In this document: positions 1 to 12,658 of the stretch, piece after piece
How the letters are laid out: each line of letters begins with the position of its first letter
Position numbering within the stretch: position 1 is the stretch's first letter
NCBI RefSeq assembly: GCF_902686445.1
Contig: NW_025920104.1
Span: 248,001 to 312,000 of the forward strand
Length of the DNA stretch: 64,000 nucleotides
Reading direction: 5' to 3'
DNA from: Sciurus carolinensis
Taxonomy: Eukaryota > Chordata > Mammalia > Rodentia > Sciuridae
Translations under genes and position numbers: made by a program
Notes under the pieces: generated by a model
What the model was told of the DNA's origin: nothing
Database searches by the model: none
What the model saw: the letters and a program-made list of their open reading frames with translations, nothing else

Positions 1-944
1 CATACATTAATTGCTCATTCATGCACAATCATTATAGCAGGCTATAGCAGATATTAAATAATTCCAAATAAGGATAAAAGGCACTAGCTGTTCTGCCAGA
101 GGTAGCTTTCAAACTGAGATATATTTTAGTAAAGAGATAGATGCCAAAGACACTGTGCTAAGTGTTGAATGTCAAGGATCCAGATTTAAAAATAAAGTAA
201 AATGTCTTTTACAATTGGATAATTTGGCATATTGAGCTTACATGTCTGTTCCACTCCAACATTTTAAATTGATTTTTATCAAATTTGAAATGCATCCAGT
301 ATGTACAGATACATGTTGAAACCCGGTGGAGCTAGTTAAATTTACATTTGAGAATGTGTGCTGAAATTTTTAATTTGATGAATCTAAGCCAGCATATATC
401 TGCAAGGCTCTGAAGAAAGGACTATAAGAGATATACAACATGTGAATTAACAGGAGAGTAAACAAAGTGCATAGGGACTGAGGGTTTCTTTGCATCCAGG
501 GACTGGACAGATTCTGAGGAAGAAGTGCTGCCTGAGATGAGTTGGGAGAAGGGACAGAATTCTGATAGAGAGCAAAGCATAGTTTAGAACTTAATAGATC
601 TCTATAGTTTCAATAGGGAAAGCATATTCAGGAAGAGGCCTTGTGGAGAGAAAAAATTCTGAAAAGTAGGCGTGGGCCTTGAATAGTTTCACCTTAATGT
701 GTTGTTACAACTTCAAGAGTGAATTCCATGTGAAGGAAGAACTCAATAGAAAGTGGAAGGAACAATAAGATAGAAGAAAATTATTATATTACTTCAAATA
801 CTGAAGGAACAGTGGAGATAGGAACCAATTTGGAAGACTTTCAGAAGCAAGACTGAGAAGAACTTGAGTTTGGTTTGAGGAGTAAGTAGGTAGTAAAAAT
901 GAGGAAGAGGCAACTTGAGTGATGAGAAGACTGGCAATATTTTA
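1..944. other. No gene or repeat recognised
   Basis: AT-rich sequence with no long reading frame and no repeat I can name. It lies beyond the 3' end of the minus-strand CDK17-like pseudogene, so it may be its 3' flank. Confidence 0.5.
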
Positions 945-1132
945 GTAACAATAGCTAACATGAATTGATGGCTTCCCATGTGCCAGTCTGGGTTAGTCAT
1001 CATGATTTTTTATTTAATGCTACCAGTAGTTCTATTTTAAAGTTGAGGAAACTAAGGCACAGAGATATTGCCAAGTTTACCCAAGGTCACACACTAGTAA
1101 GTGGCATAACCTGGTTCAAATTTAGTTTGTAT
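945..1132 (+). repeat. MIR SINE, old copy
   Basis: The stretch around 1035-1110 carries the MIR core phrase pattern (gaggaaactaaggcacag, then aaggtcacacactagtaagt). MIR is an ancient tRNA-derived SINE shared by all mammals. The copy is diverged, with no target-site duplication visible. Confidence 0.8.
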
Positions 1133-2234
1133 TCTTAACAACTACTCTCACTGACTTAAAGCACTAGGGAAGAGCAGCTTTCTTGGAAAATAAATATTGA
1201 CTGGGGACATCTAAAACAGAAATGGTTGTCAGGTCCAGATATGGTTAGGGACAAAAGTAGGCTGAAGACAGAAGTCTGGCCTATGCTGTAGCATAGAAAT
1301 AACTATGATCTCCCTCCTCTGCCTGCCATATCCCACTTCTTCCCCACACACAACACACTGCCTTCAGAAAGGAACTGATGTGCCTTTCTATCCAGCACAT
1401 TTTCCTTTTGGTTTCTTAAAGTTGCCCAGGTTGTCTCAGGCTGGCTATCTCAAACATCCTTCTGATGCTACAGGGTTGATCTGCCCATTCCTACTCTATA
1501 GATTAGATGATGAAGGGTAGAAAATGGGAGGAAATAAAGTCCACAGACAAATGGGGTCTGACCTGGAGCACTGGACTCCAGCTTTGCTGGTGGCTTCTGC
1601 CAGACATGTGTCCCAACATTACCTACATTCTGAACCACCTGTTGGATGTCTTTCATTTAACATAATTTGTACTTTTAGTACCCCCATTTCCATGAAATAC
1701 TCATTATGTGAAGGAAAAGTGGTGGACTCTAGTAAAAAGCCAATAATAAGGACTAAAAAACATGTCAAAGTCAGTCTAATCAAGAACTGTGACAATTGAG
1801 TGTACAGAAATAAAGAATTAGGGCCAGAAGTCAGTGATCTCTTTAAAACAAGAGATAAGACTAATAAAACCAAAGGGGATTCTTTTGAAAATATCAACAA
1901 GGTGGACAAAAGCCCCAAACAAAAGATTAAAATACCCATAACAATGAAAATTCAAGACCTGCTCTCCTCCATTGTTCCCTCCAAATCAATGAGAATAGTG
2001 GTTATGAGCGTAAATAAAAGAGTGTAAGGTATATGTGAAGAATTTGAAAACCAGTTGAAGTGGATAACATTTTAGAAAAAAAAAATTTTAAAGCACCTGG
2101 AAAGAAGGAGAACCTTAAATATAACAATAACGTTTGAATAAACTGAACCAGTAATTAAGACACTGCTTTACCTCTACTAAAGTTAGAAGATGGGAAATTT
2201 AGTACAGATAAATTCCAGTCAGAGCTTAAACTTA
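1133..2234. other. No gene recognised
   Basis: Several reading frames of 60-106 codons overlap here on both strands, but none has a recognisable domain, a codon pattern or splice context. Treated as non-coding. Confidence 0.5.
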
Positions 2235-2400
2235 GGTGTTTCTGTTTATGAACTGTGACCTTTATATAATCCGAACTTTAACTGTCTTCTCATTTGTAAA
2301 ATGGAGATAATTAAACTTACTTCATAGCCCCTAGATATCAAATGAAATGACAGTCCTTGATAAGTAAGAAAGCACAGATGTAAATAAGTTACTGGAATTG
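2235..2400 (-). repeat. MIR SINE, reverse orientation
   Basis: Contains the reverse-complement MIR signature (ctcatttgtaaaatggagat, followed by a region ending in aaatgaaatga). Diverged and probably truncated. Confidence 0.65.
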
Positions 2401-2429
2401 TCTGAAAGTGCAAAAATATATTTACTTGT

Positions 2430-2480
2430 TCTACAAATATTTATTGTACTTCTAACAGGTGCCAGGCTCTATAGTTTGAT
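2430..2480 (+). repeat. MIR-like fragment
   Basis: Short match to the MIR 5' phrase (caaatatttattgtacttct, then gtgccaggct). Too short for subfamily placement. Confidence 0.5.
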
Positions 2481-2820
2481 ATTTAGTGAAGTTTAATATT
2501 TAAACTTACTCTGGGCTAAATAGGAATTAAACTACAAGACAGTATAGGGAATCATTTTGACACATATCATCTAAGCAATAAAATATCTAGGTGCAGATAG
2601 TCAGGTATTAACAGTAGGGCTTTTCTTCAGTTTGTTCAGTTGGGAGCACAGATGATGGATTTGCTTCAGACTTGACACTTGTCACTAAAACATATATCTT
2701 GTTATCCTGCCATTTATTATCTTAGTTCCTAGTGATACAGAAATTAGTACAAACTAAGTTTTATTTTCTTATGAGTCATCATTTTAATGAATTTAATATT
2801 ATCAATGAAAATTTTTTTAA

Positions 2821-3017
2821 GGTGCTGGGGTTTAGAGCTCAGTTGTAGAGGGCTTGTGTAGCATATGTGGGGAACTAGTTTCGATTCTCAGCACCACATA
2901 TAAACAAAGGTCTATTGACAACTAAAATAAAAAAAACTAATTGTGCACAATGAATCTCAATGCATTCTACTGTCATGTATAACTAAATAAAAACAATAAA
3001 AATATTTTAAAAATACT
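2821..3017 (+). repeat. ID-type SINE with long A-rich tail
   Basis: The first 75 bases match the tRNA-Ala-derived ID core: ggtgctggggtttagagctc at the A box and gattctcagcacca after the B box. The long tail contains the phrase catgtataactaaataaa, which I remember from sciurid SINEs. Pol III driven and mobilised in trans by L1. Confidence 0.75.
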
Positions 3018-3765
3018 TTTTCAACTCTACAAGAGATACTTCTTCTAAATATTTCAAGATAAACAATTCATACTTTTAGTTTACTGAGAAACATCTTTGA
3101 AGTGCTCTGGAAAACTGATGACAAATTCCAAAATACAGTATTAGAACTTACAGATTAATAGTCTGATTTAATTTTTTTCCTCAATATTTAAAGCAGATCA
3201 ACATTCCTAGATATACTAGAACCTTTTAAAAATAGTATTTGAATATGCTTTAGCAACATCTAAATTACATAATATTTTCTAGTAGCCTTTCATATAGAAC
3301 AATTAAGGACATTTTATGGGCTTTATTCTTTTCTCTAGGTAATCTTGCAATTGCCATCTGTAAATTATTCTATAAAATGGATTGACAATTGATTCATCAC
3401 AGGGATGATGAGAGAATCAAACTGCTGTGATCTGATTGGTAATGTAAGGAACCCCATTTTTTCCCAGTGGATTTGTAATAATTATTTTAATTTTTTGTCC
3501 CCTGAAGTTTTCCATACTGCTTAACAGCCACAAGCCAGTGACAATCTCTGTCTGGACAGAGTTGCTTCTCCAATATTGCTTTCTTTGAGCTCTCAGAAAT
3601 CCTGAAAACATCTGGCTGCAATTAAGGACTCATTAACTGATCAAGTTTGTTCCCCTGGACTAGTTTACCTGTGTCAAAAGAAGGACATTGTAAAATCCTC
3701 TGTCCATTCAGTTCGCATTTTCATAACATGGAGAGTCTACATTTATGTTAATGTTTTAAAAACTT
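3018..3765. other. No gene recognised
   Basis: AT-rich. A 64-codon frame at 3417-3611 on the minus strand has no recognisable features. Confidence 0.5.
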
Positions 3766-3853
3766 TTTTTTTTTTGGCAGTACTGGGGATCAAACTCAGG
3801 GCCTTGTGCTTGTGAGGCAAGCACTCTACCAGCTGAGCTATCTCCCCAGCCCT
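3766..3853 (-). repeat. ID SINE
   Basis: Reads as poly-T followed by the reverse complement of the ID core, ending in gctatctccccagccct. Well preserved, so relatively young. Confidence 0.88.
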
Positions 3854-4724
3854 AAAAACTTTTTTCATATATTCAAGTATGTATGAAAATCTGTGTTACA
3901 TTAAATAAATTTTAATATTTTTGTTTTTATATGCTCTTAGCTCTTAAGCATTGAACATTTGTCAGTGAAGAACTTTTCTTAATGTTCTCATTGTAAATAA
4001 TAAGGATGTGAACATTTTTTATCTTTAATACTGCATATGCTGAACTGTGCATGTATACACACTATAACCAGCTGTGCCTTCCTTTGCATTCAGTTTTATA
4101 TAAATGATTTATATATTTTTAGTATTAAGAGAAAATATTTGGGAGACAAAAATTTGCATCAAAAACTCTAGTGAAGTTTCATTATTTTTTACAAGAAGGC
4201 AAAATATGAATGCATATTCATATCACTTTTTTCTTTTAGCTTTCAATTGTATAAGAATTGCCTTAAATCTCTTGTCAATTGCAATTAAATAAATGTGATG
4301 TCCAAGTAACATTTTTATGAGTAAACTAAGCCATACTTAAACAGTAAACATTCATAAAAGAAAATGTCCTGAAGAGCATTTTTTAAACTTCGAAGCCACT
4401 TAGATATTCATATCTTCTTCTCCCTAACATAAATCTGAAATGAAAAATCACTAGTCCATAGCATCAGACTGCTATACTTTTTAGGTGAGCATATTCTCAT
4501 TTCAAAAAATTAGCCCTCATTTTTCCTAGAGAAAAATCACATTCACCTTATATATTTACTGTATCAATAGGAGATGTTTCTCTAAATACCTGAAAGCATA
4601 ATTAATATTTAAAAATCTAATATTTTGAAAGCCCACTGGTGTTGAACTCAAACAACAAAGAAGCAATTTTTTAGACCTTTTGTGAGGATAGTCACAATTT
4701 TGATGAATCAAAAAATGTACTGAA

Positions 4725-4817
4725 GGGCTGGGGAGATAGCTTAGTCAGTAAAGTGCTTGCATTGCAAACACAAGTCCCTGGGTTTAATCCCCAGCACCGC
4801 CAAAAAAAAAAAAAAAA
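4725..4817 (+). repeat. Young ID SINE with target-site duplication
   Basis: Full ID core (gggctggggagatagcttag to ccccagcaccgcc) followed by a 15-A tail. The 12-base direct repeat aaaaatgtactg flanks it at 4711-4722 and 4813-4824. This is the mark of L1-driven insertion. Confidence 0.92.
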
Positions 4818-5726
4818 TGTACTGTAAAACAAATATTGAACTAAGTAATGAAGGCATTGCTTGTGGAAACTAAGAAATTATAAACTGCTTTATATTTTAC
4901 TAAATTGATGGTGACAATGGAAGAAAACCTGGCAAAAAAATCTTCAGGAATCACATTACTGTAGAAATACCTGCAGATACACCAAAGACATTCTTTTTTG
5001 TAGTGTAGTTTGGAATAGTGATAAAAGAATCATTTTATGTTCTGTAAAAAAAAAAGAAAAAATATTAGGCATAATTTCAATGGCACCAAACCTATACATG
5101 AAGCAGAGATGTTCCAAAGTAGATCAATGAATAGTAAATGCTCATATTGATTAGGTTAACTGTAATCTTTAACTACAAAGTTACAGAAACCTACTTGAAA
5201 TGTGACTAGATGATCTGAACCAGGCATTAAATTACAGTGATTATGAAAAAGTTAAAAAGTGAACTTTATGAAAACATGTTTCTTGAATTTTCAAAAACTA
5301 AAATTAGGTTTAGTTAGATATTCAGATTTTAATTGGAATCAAGCTTCTCTCTGTTGTGTGGAGACACAGGCTTTAGGGAAAAAATTTAAACACTCCAGTA
5401 AGCTGTAATTGCAAAGTAATGGGACTGGCTCCAAAATTTACAAACAGACACACTGGTACCCCCTCATAGATTAAGTCTTTACTAAAATAAAAGGAGCTGG
5501 TTCAGGACAGTGACAATTACTGAAAGTGAAAAGTGTGAGCTAGAAGAGCTGAAAGGGGCCTTTGAGAATGCTTCCCTCCACATGTTTTTAGATCAGGACA
5601 GGTTTGCAAAAAAACTGAGAGTTGCCTTGGGCCACTGAACTCACTGAAGGTAGAATAGTGATGGGTGATTAAATTTCATTTCCCCAAGGCCTACTACTGG
5701 TCCAAAACTAAAAAATTGTAGGATAA

Positions 5727-5845
5727 GGACTGGGGTTATTAGCTCAGTGGTAGAGCACTTGCTTAGCATGTGTGAGGCACTGGGTTTAGCACCACATATA
5801 ACCAAATAAGATAGAGGTCCATTAACAACTAAATTAAAAAAAAAC
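5727..5845 (+). repeat. ID SINE with A-rich tail
   Basis: ID core from ggactggggttattagctca to the B box, with a tail similar to that of the 2.8-kb copy (aggtccattaacaactaaat). Flanked by imperfect repeats, attgtaggataa before and actgtaggacaa after. Confidence 0.85.
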
Positions 5846-7000
5846 TGTAGGACAAAAGAACACATTAAAAATGCAAGATTCTTATAGAGAAACTAAACTA
5901 AGTCAATGTGCAAGAATTTCAACTAAAAAAATTTAATATACTTTGAAAACTAAAGGCTGATTGGAAATATTCAAATGACCAGATACCTTATTCTTGGTAT
6001 TTTTTCTCCTCAAAATACTTTAACTGCACTCTAATTCCACTTACTAGAAATGGAAGAATAAAATTTTTGATTGATCAAAATGTTTTATGCAGGGTCAACT
6101 GTAGAAATGGAGAATAATGCTCAGAGCACTGACTCATGCCATGTGTGTTCTTAAAATAAGTACTTTAGTCAAAATAGGTTCCAAAGGTCAGCAACCCCCC
6201 ACATTCTTTTAATGTTTGCTTCATTAATGTTAAAGTGCTATGGCTGAAGTTTTTAAGAACTATAAACCTGAACATTGGTCTCTGCGCATGTCTTTTCTGT
6301 GATTGTAAGTATTCATTAACTTTCATATATGTATCATTTGTACTGTGATATTATTTTTGTGAAATAAATACTTTGTGATGAAAGGTGTTTAGAGAAAGGT
6401 ATGTTGGTTTTCTTCCATACACCTGGAATGACCCAAACTTCACTTTTTCCATATGGAAACAAGTTTGGAAATGTATCTTGTTACCTACCCTTAAGTTTGG
6501 CACTCAAAAAAAGAAAAAAAAAACTTTAAATATAGCTATATAAAGAAGTAAATATAATTATTGAGATTGAATTTTGGAGCGTGGAATGGGTTTGAAAAAT
6601 GGTCCCTTGATCTTTTGAATCTTAAATTCTATCAATTGCTCTGTACTGAGAAGGGAGAAGTGATGGATAAGGAAAGAACCCGAACCACTCTTCTTCCTTC
6701 GGGCTACATTTTTGGTAAAAGAGAATGTGAACTGCCAAGTTTGGTGACATAGGTTACTCTTCTGCCCATTGTCACTTCCAGGATGACCTAGCTCTGGCTT
6801 TCATGGTTGAGTTCAAAACCATCTCCATCTGTGTCTGATACAGAAAGACTGGTGTGTATGTAGGGGAGGAGAGGCAGGAGAAAATAAAGAAAAAATGGAG
6901 GCACAGACTGACAGGTTCAGTACCTCGACTGTACCAGAAAGGGTCACAGAGATCTGCTAGCCATACATTTTATAACAAATATTTGAAAATAAATTGTTAC
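5846..7000. other. No gene recognised; expected 3' end of CDK17-like copy not seen
   Basis: The last coding exon and 3' untranslated region of a CDK17 copy would be expected here or further left on the minus strand, but I could not match them. A 63-codon plus-strand frame at 6561-6752 shows no domain. Confidence 0.4.
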
Positions 7001-7050
7001 AGGTACTAGGCAAATACTCTACCACAGAGCCAAAATGCCCACCCTGTTTG
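7001..7050 (-). repeat. Degraded ID-like fragment
   Basis: The phrase gcaaatactctaccacagag matches the reverse ID A-box region. The rest is diverged. Confidence 0.45.
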
Positions 7051-7154
7051 TTGGCTTTTACATTGATAATTTTACTCATCAATTTATAAACAAAAAGTTT
7101 TGTTCCACACAAAAATTCATGACCAACACGTGAAATGGTTTATGACACACACAC

Positions 7155-7229
7155 CTGTCCTGGGTAAGAAGAATTTCAAAAACCTAAGTCCTTTTGCAAC
7201 TGAATCTCTTTCAAATTGAATACTGACAT
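7155..7229 (-). pseudogene. CDK17-like pseudogene, penultimate exon
   Basis: On the minus strand this reads MSVFNLKEIQLQKDLGF, then a stop, then NSSYPGQ. It matches the C-terminal extension of PCTAIRE kinases, which follows the kinase domain. The stop is a TGA where the family has an arginine, consistent with CGA decay by CpG deamination. A GT donor (gtgtgtg) follows. The acceptor end is less clear: the base pair before the expected start does not give a clean AG, so the right boundary is approximate. The final short exon, which would encode the last dozen residues, was not found. Confidence 0.82.
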
Positions 7230-8374
7230 GCCCAAAATGCACAGACAAAAGTCATTAGGTGAAGGTTAACATTATTATAAACATATACAATCCAACTATA
7301 GAAGAGCATTTAAAAAGTATATAGTGATCCAACATAAACATTTATACTGCACTTGTAAATCTATATAGCCCTGCTCAAAGATTTTGCCTCTTTTTGTCCA
7401 TTTTCAGGAGGAAATGAAAGGAAGTAATCCCTTTTCAGAACCCTTCCCTAAACTCTGCTTTGAAGCCCTGTGCAAGCAGGTGTTTCTCTGAGGAAAAAGA
7501 CACATACTATTTGTTTCAGAACTTACTGGTTTGGGAGACCTCATCAAATGCATTGCCAGGTTTTTATTCTCTCTGTCCTTTATCACTATCTCATGATTGC
7601 ATAAAGGTATCAGGTCCTCAAACTACCTTCAGATTTTTAGTGAAGAACATGAAACAGGGTAGCTACTACTACCTCAAACTGAAATTTGGTATTAATAATG
7701 AAATATAAACTTTTTAAAAAGCACATATAATTCATTTCTCATTTACAATCTCTCAGAAAGTAGACTTACATTTAAAAATATCCTGTTAAGGGCTAATTAA
7801 AAAGTCTAAAGGATTTCCTACTCAATTTGCTTGTTGCTGATTGCTATATAAATCTCAATGAATCACTATTGTCTAATAAATGAGAATGGGAAATAAATGA
7901 AAGCTTTTCATAGCTCAGTTCTCAAATATTTTTCTAATCTCTCACTTACCTTACTCCATTTTAAAGTAAAATACTGGGCTAATTTTTTAAAAAAAGAATG
8001 TCAGAAGTAAAGTTGAAAAGTTACTTACCACATGGGAAATGTATTATTTTAATGGCTCTGATAATACACTGACCCCTTTCATAGGAATCGTAAAGTCAGA
8101 GTGACCCCCAGAAAGGAAAATCATCTTTATATATTAAGGTAAGTTTCTTCCACAAGGAAACTATCTTATGTTTCAACTCTGTCTCATTAATCATTATAGA
8201 AATCCACTTTTAACAACTGAATTGAAGTTATATTAAGTCAGCAGATGCCATCACAGAACGTATATTTCAAATTAAATAGAGTAAGTGTGATGACCCATAC
8301 TTAAGTATTATGGGTTTCTTACAGTTTCTTAGAGTGGTGAAAAAATATATATATTAAAATATTTATACAGAAGG
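7230..8374. other. Intron of the CDK17-like copy; nothing else recognised
   Basis: AT-rich sequence between two exon remnants. Reading frames at 7404-7708 on both strands show no domain. Confidence 0.5.
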
Positions 8375-8782
8375 TGTTGAGGGCTGTCTTGGACAAGATG
8401 GTGCCTGGCAGTGAGCAAAAGGGCACTGGCTACCAAAATAAGAAAGTACCCAAAAAGGCTGCTTGCTTACTAGTTCTTTGGAGACTTATGACGTGTTAAC
8501 ACCAGGCTCAAGGATTGGCTATCTAATATCCTGCTGTGCGTGGACAGTTTGTGATTTATATAGTGTAATGCTGACATTCCTCTGCATGCTCTCCTGTGTG
8601 AGAGAAAGCTTTGCTATAATTGGCTGATAAGCTAAGAACTGGGGGAGGAGAAAGGGAGAGGGAAGAAGGGAGATAGTAGCAGAACAAAGGAGGCAGAAAA
8701 ACAGGGAGGACGCAATAAATCTTGTCAACTAAAGATTGGTGGTGTCTCTCCTTTCTCTGCATCTGTTCCGCTGGACAGAACA
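8375..8782 (+). mobile_element. Solo LTR of a class II (ERVK/IAP-like) element
   Basis: Starts TGTTGAGGG and ends AGAACA, 408 bp. The six-base direct repeat agaagg lies immediately outside at 8369-8374 and 8783-8788. A six-base duplication is typical of betaretrovirus/IAP-type integration. Inside are the segment aagatggtgcctggcagtga, nearly shared with the LTRs at 46974 and 50796, an AT-rich promoter-like stretch near 8557, and a polyadenylation signal AATAAA near 8714. No internal retroviral sequence remains, so it arose by LTR-LTR recombination. It sits in an intron of the kinase pseudogene. Confidence 0.9.
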
Positions 8783-8978
8783 AGAAGGGAAAATTATGAT
8801 TGATTTGAAAAACTGTGCAGTGGGGCTCCTTCCTTTAAGAAATTTTGATCTACCTTCAAAAATGACCAATGTTTCAGATTTATAATCAGCAACCATCTCT
8901 TTCTAAATCTCTAATCCATCTCATTCCCCAACATTAGACAAATTAATATGAAAGGGGAAAAACCTTGAATTTTCTTAC

Positions 8979-9069
8979 TTTCTGGTAAAGCATGTATTCT
9001 TGAACCCAGACTTTGAAAGTATGCATTCTTCATGGCCTCTTCTGCTGAAACCCTTTTATTAGATTCAAA
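8979..9069 (-). pseudogene. CDK17-like pseudogene, exon of the kinase C-lobe end
   Basis: 91 bp, minus strand, with acceptor tttttacag and donor gtaagaaa. Its 30 codons are open and begin FESNKRVSAEEAMKNAYFQS. This is the RVSAEEAMKH-YF-SLG-RIHALPE segment at the end of the PCTAIRE kinase C-lobe. Length and splice phase fit the CDK17 exon. Several substitutions fall at positions that I remember as nearly invariant in mammalian CDK17, so the exon is not under normal constraint even though its frame is intact. Confidence 0.9.
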
Positions 9070-10049
9070 CTGTAAAAAAGCAAAGAACTACTTCATTAAC
9101 TTTTACTCTCAATTACTGTAAAAGTTGGAAAAGGACAAATCAGTATTTAGAGAGCTTTTTAAAAATCTTGGTTGTTTAATATGATAACTATTTTCAAGTA
9201 CTAATTTGGAGTACTCCAGATACACTTGAATTTGAATTGCTATTGAGATTATATAGTATTAATTATATATCGGTTCCACATTTTCAAGATAAGTCTGGAT
9301 CTTAAGTAAAACTTCAGATTCCTCTATTTTCTGAAGGGATGAAAATTAAAATATTCAACTTTTTCTTTTACTTTTCTTCATGAATCATGAAAATCTGGGG
9401 ACAATACACTAAGTGTCCTTATATCAGATGTTCTTAGTAACCTATCAATACCCACTGTCCCTTTTCCTTGTTAATAGACAGATAATGAATCAGGCCTGTT
9501 TCTAACTTTAGGTTGATTACAACAATTCTGCTCCTAATTCCCAGCCTGTCTTACAACTAATGTGCTGGCCAATGAGACTTGGGAAGAAGCTTTTCAGTGG
9601 TTTCTACTAAAAGCCTTGCTCTCAAAATATAAGGGTAAATGTGGTTGTCACCACACTTATCCTCCCACTTGTTCCTGCTTTGAAGGAAATGTGAGTGGTA
9701 TCTGGGGCAGCAGCAACCTGAAAGGCATTAATTATAAGGAAAAAAAAGAACATGAGATCAAAAATTTGGAGAACATGGCCTTGATATAGTTGATCAATGC
9801 TGGCAGGTGTTCTTGGTCAAAATGAGAGATCCAGATCATTAAGAGAAACTATGTAATAAATATAACATATATTATATTATGTCTTGTATTTATATATACA
9901 ATAAACATATATATATATATATAATATGTTTAACTTAAGCATGTTCCTGAAACATTGTGGATACTGCTATAAATAATCATTATCAATCTACATTTGAGAA
10001 AACTGAGGCTTAATGACATTTAAAAATTATAAAATAAGATGTGACTTAC
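9070..10049. other. Intron of the CDK17-like copy
   Basis: AT-rich. Includes a TA-rich tract at about 9855-9930 and a MIR-like scrap near 9990-10010 (gagaaaactgaggcttaatg). A 75-codon plus-strand frame at 9562-9789 has no recognised domain. Confidence 0.55.
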
Positions 10050-10092
10050 CTGTTGAAATTCTGTTAATGACTCAGTTCCTTCAGGGTCTAAC
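10050..10092 (-). pseudogene. CDK17-like pseudogene, 43-bp exon
   Basis: Minus strand, acceptor ttgtatatag, donor gtaagt. It encodes LDPEGTESLTEFQQ after a split arginine codon. Length and phase match the small CDK17 exon that precedes the RVSAEEAMKH exon, but about half of the residues differ from the family. Frame intact. Confidence 0.85.
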
Positions 10093-10961
10093 CTATATAC
10101 AACAATAAAAAGTGTGGCAATTTTAATCTTAGGTGATAGAAACATTTCAGTTAAAACTGTTTCCTAAGTGTTTTTGTTTCCTAAATTTAAGTACCCTAAA
10201 ACAGATACTCTTGTTGAGTTCAAATAAACTCAAAACTATTTTAGTCTAAAGAGGTTTATCTTTCATTGCCTTAGGAAGAGACCATAAATAACATCAATTC
10301 ACATTTTCAATGTTCATGAAAAATATCAGAGCTGTTGAATTTGAGTCATCATTCTGTCCAAAACCAAGTGTCCTCTATAAGGGAGCTTAATGACTACATC
10401 AATTTTCACAGTACTTAAATGAAGGCAAGTGCATAAAAGCATCATTTTCCTATCAGATGGGTAAAAACACAGAAAAGAGACCCCAAAATATATCAGTGTG
10501 GTTCAAGATAAACAGAGATAAGTCATTCAATACATTTTTACAGCAGTGGATACTAGAAGGTACCAAGCTTGATTTAAATGTGACATAACTTCATACAACT
10601 TTATTAATCAATACCACCAAGCCAATAGTTAATGAAGAAATGTAATTGTAGTTATAAAATTAACATAACTAGGAGTAGTGGAGGTAGGGATTAATTTAAT
10701 GGGATTATCTCTGGTTGAGAAATCATAGGGTCTATCTTTCACTGTGTTTTACTGACAAAAGTACCATTACAAGTAGAGAAATATTCTCCCCTGAGTACTC
10801 TAAGTAGGTCCTAGGGATCCTGCAAGTCTAGACATTCTCCAGACTCTTAAGTCCTCAGCACTTTGCCATTCTGATACATATCCAGAGGATCCTAAGCACT
10901 GACAAGCTTGGAGCTCAGTTCATGGACAATCTGCTTCACAGGACTTCAGCCTTCTACACTG

Positions 10962-11000
<39 letters not shown>

Positions 11001-11944
11001 ACAAAACAGTAATTATACTACTACTTTGGAGAGACACAAAAATGTCCTGCATACATGGCTATTCTTCCTAAGAATGTCTAGCTGAGAATATCAGGTGTTA
11101 CACTAATAATAAGAATATCAGCACATACAAATATTTAAAAATATTTCTGATATCAGAAATGTTTTGCTATTACTTCCCTAGTTTGAGAAGAAATGTAAGT
11201 ACAAGAAGTGTGTTATGTTGTAAGCAATGTGAATTTTTTTATTAAAGTAGACAATGCCCTTAATTTGGTATTTTGGTGACCTAAAAATTTTAATGGAAAA
11301 TAAAGACAAGGGGTTATTCTATGTTACTGCAAATATATGTTACTGCATTCCACAAATCAAAATATTCAGAACAATTTTACTGAGAGTTCTGGACTGATCT
11401 AGATGTAGCTGTGAGAAGAAACTTCAACTGAACTACTGACATTCAGGACATTACATTTTTATGTGAAGTCACAATTTATAGTCTTCAAGTACAAATTATG
11501 TCAGTAACTCTGAACAAAATACTTATGGGTCATCTGATGTATGCATCAGGGTCAAAATTTTACTTATATTACTTAGGTGTTTTGTGAGTAAATAGAGAAT
11601 GATTCTATAGAAAGCAAAACAAAAATTGTACCATGATCTTTATAGTACCAAATAAGGCATTAATCAATGCTTTCTTTCTGGGAAAAGGAGCTACCAAGAT
11701 AAATTCTAGAATTCTAAGTTCTACACTCATTTTATTTACAATTCAATGCTACTTCATACTTTACTAATTTTCCTTACTGAATTTTAAAACTAATATGACA
11801 AAGAAAGGGAGGAATTTAATTATATTAGGTCCCAAAATATTTAAGAATTGTGTGTATGCTTTGTATGGAATCTTTATTGTGGCAAATACTTTGAGAAATT
11901 AAAAAGAATCATATAGTTTCTCCCCTTCTTACTTAAAAAATAAC
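10093..11944. other. Intron of the CDK17-like copy
   Basis: No gene recognised. Contains the TG microsatellite listed separately. Confidence 0.55.
10962..10998. repeat. (TG)n microsatellite
   Basis: About 17 uninterrupted TG units. Likely length-polymorphic. Confidence 0.95.
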
Positions 11945-12049
11945 CTGGGTGTATGGTTAAGTAGCGGCTGTGGTTTATATTTTAGAAAGTTGTAGTTCTT
12001 GTGTTCATCATGTAAAGAAACAGCTGGCCAAGTTTCCTGGATGGAGTTC
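11945..12049 (-). pseudogene. CDK17-like pseudogene, exon with one-base deletion
   Basis: 105 bp, minus strand, acceptor ttcag, donor GT (gttatt). It corresponds to the segment TPSQETWPG to KYKPQPL-NH-P of the C-lobe. The family exon should be 106 bp. One base is missing in the codons for Ser-Gln, so the frame changes there. The downstream part still reads KYKPQPLLNHTP in the original frame. Confidence 0.88.
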
Positions 12050-12560
12050 CTGAATTTAAATATATATATATTTTTTTTTCATGTAAATTATACTTATGAA
12101 CATATATGTAGGCATTACTAAGAAAGTGCCTTAGAGAATATATTACATTTATTAGAAAATTTATTTCAACTGAAATTAAAATGATGAAAATTATAAGTAC
12201 TTATGGGCTTATTTTTGGACTGTGTAATGATGCTATGGATATGATAGAGTCTGGCCCTTTTTCTACCCAGAAGACACCACCTAAGCTTGAAATATTCCTT
12301 AATAATACACTGAAGGTCAATTTTCAATAATATTTCTCCTCTCTTCTTTCATAAAATCTTTATTGCAAAGATGAAACTCTGTAAATATAAAGAAGTTACA
12401 AATATTTCTTCATAATAATTAAGCCAACTGTAATCCTTAAACATAACAGCTATTTACATTTGTCTCAGTAATAAATTTTAAAGATACTTTTTAGAGATAC
12501 AGCTTAATCCAGCTAGTCAACTACAGGTGAAAATCACTGGAAAAAGACTCCTCCTGTTAC

Positions 12561-12658
12561 ATAGTAGTCAGAAAATTAAGTGCAGTTCATCTTCCTCAGT
12601 TTTTCCTAGGAACAGATGTCTTCCAGAAGCCATTTCAAAGAAAATGCATTTGACACCC
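12561..12658 (-). pseudogene. CDK17-like pseudogene, exon with in-frame stop
   Basis: 98 bp, minus strand. Reads [16 protein letters not shown], then [12 protein letters not shown], then TGA in place of the arginine of the family's LIFRLLG. The acceptor is tttgaag and the donor gtaaca. It corresponds to the helix-F region ([16 protein letters not shown]) of the kinase C-lobe. The length is exactly as expected, so the only break is the nonsense change, again CGA to TGA. Confidence 0.9.

Noticed and set aside
6250..6330. Possible last exon of the kinase copy
   Set aside because: Only a few scattered bases match the expected C-terminal codons, with no acceptor site and no open frame.
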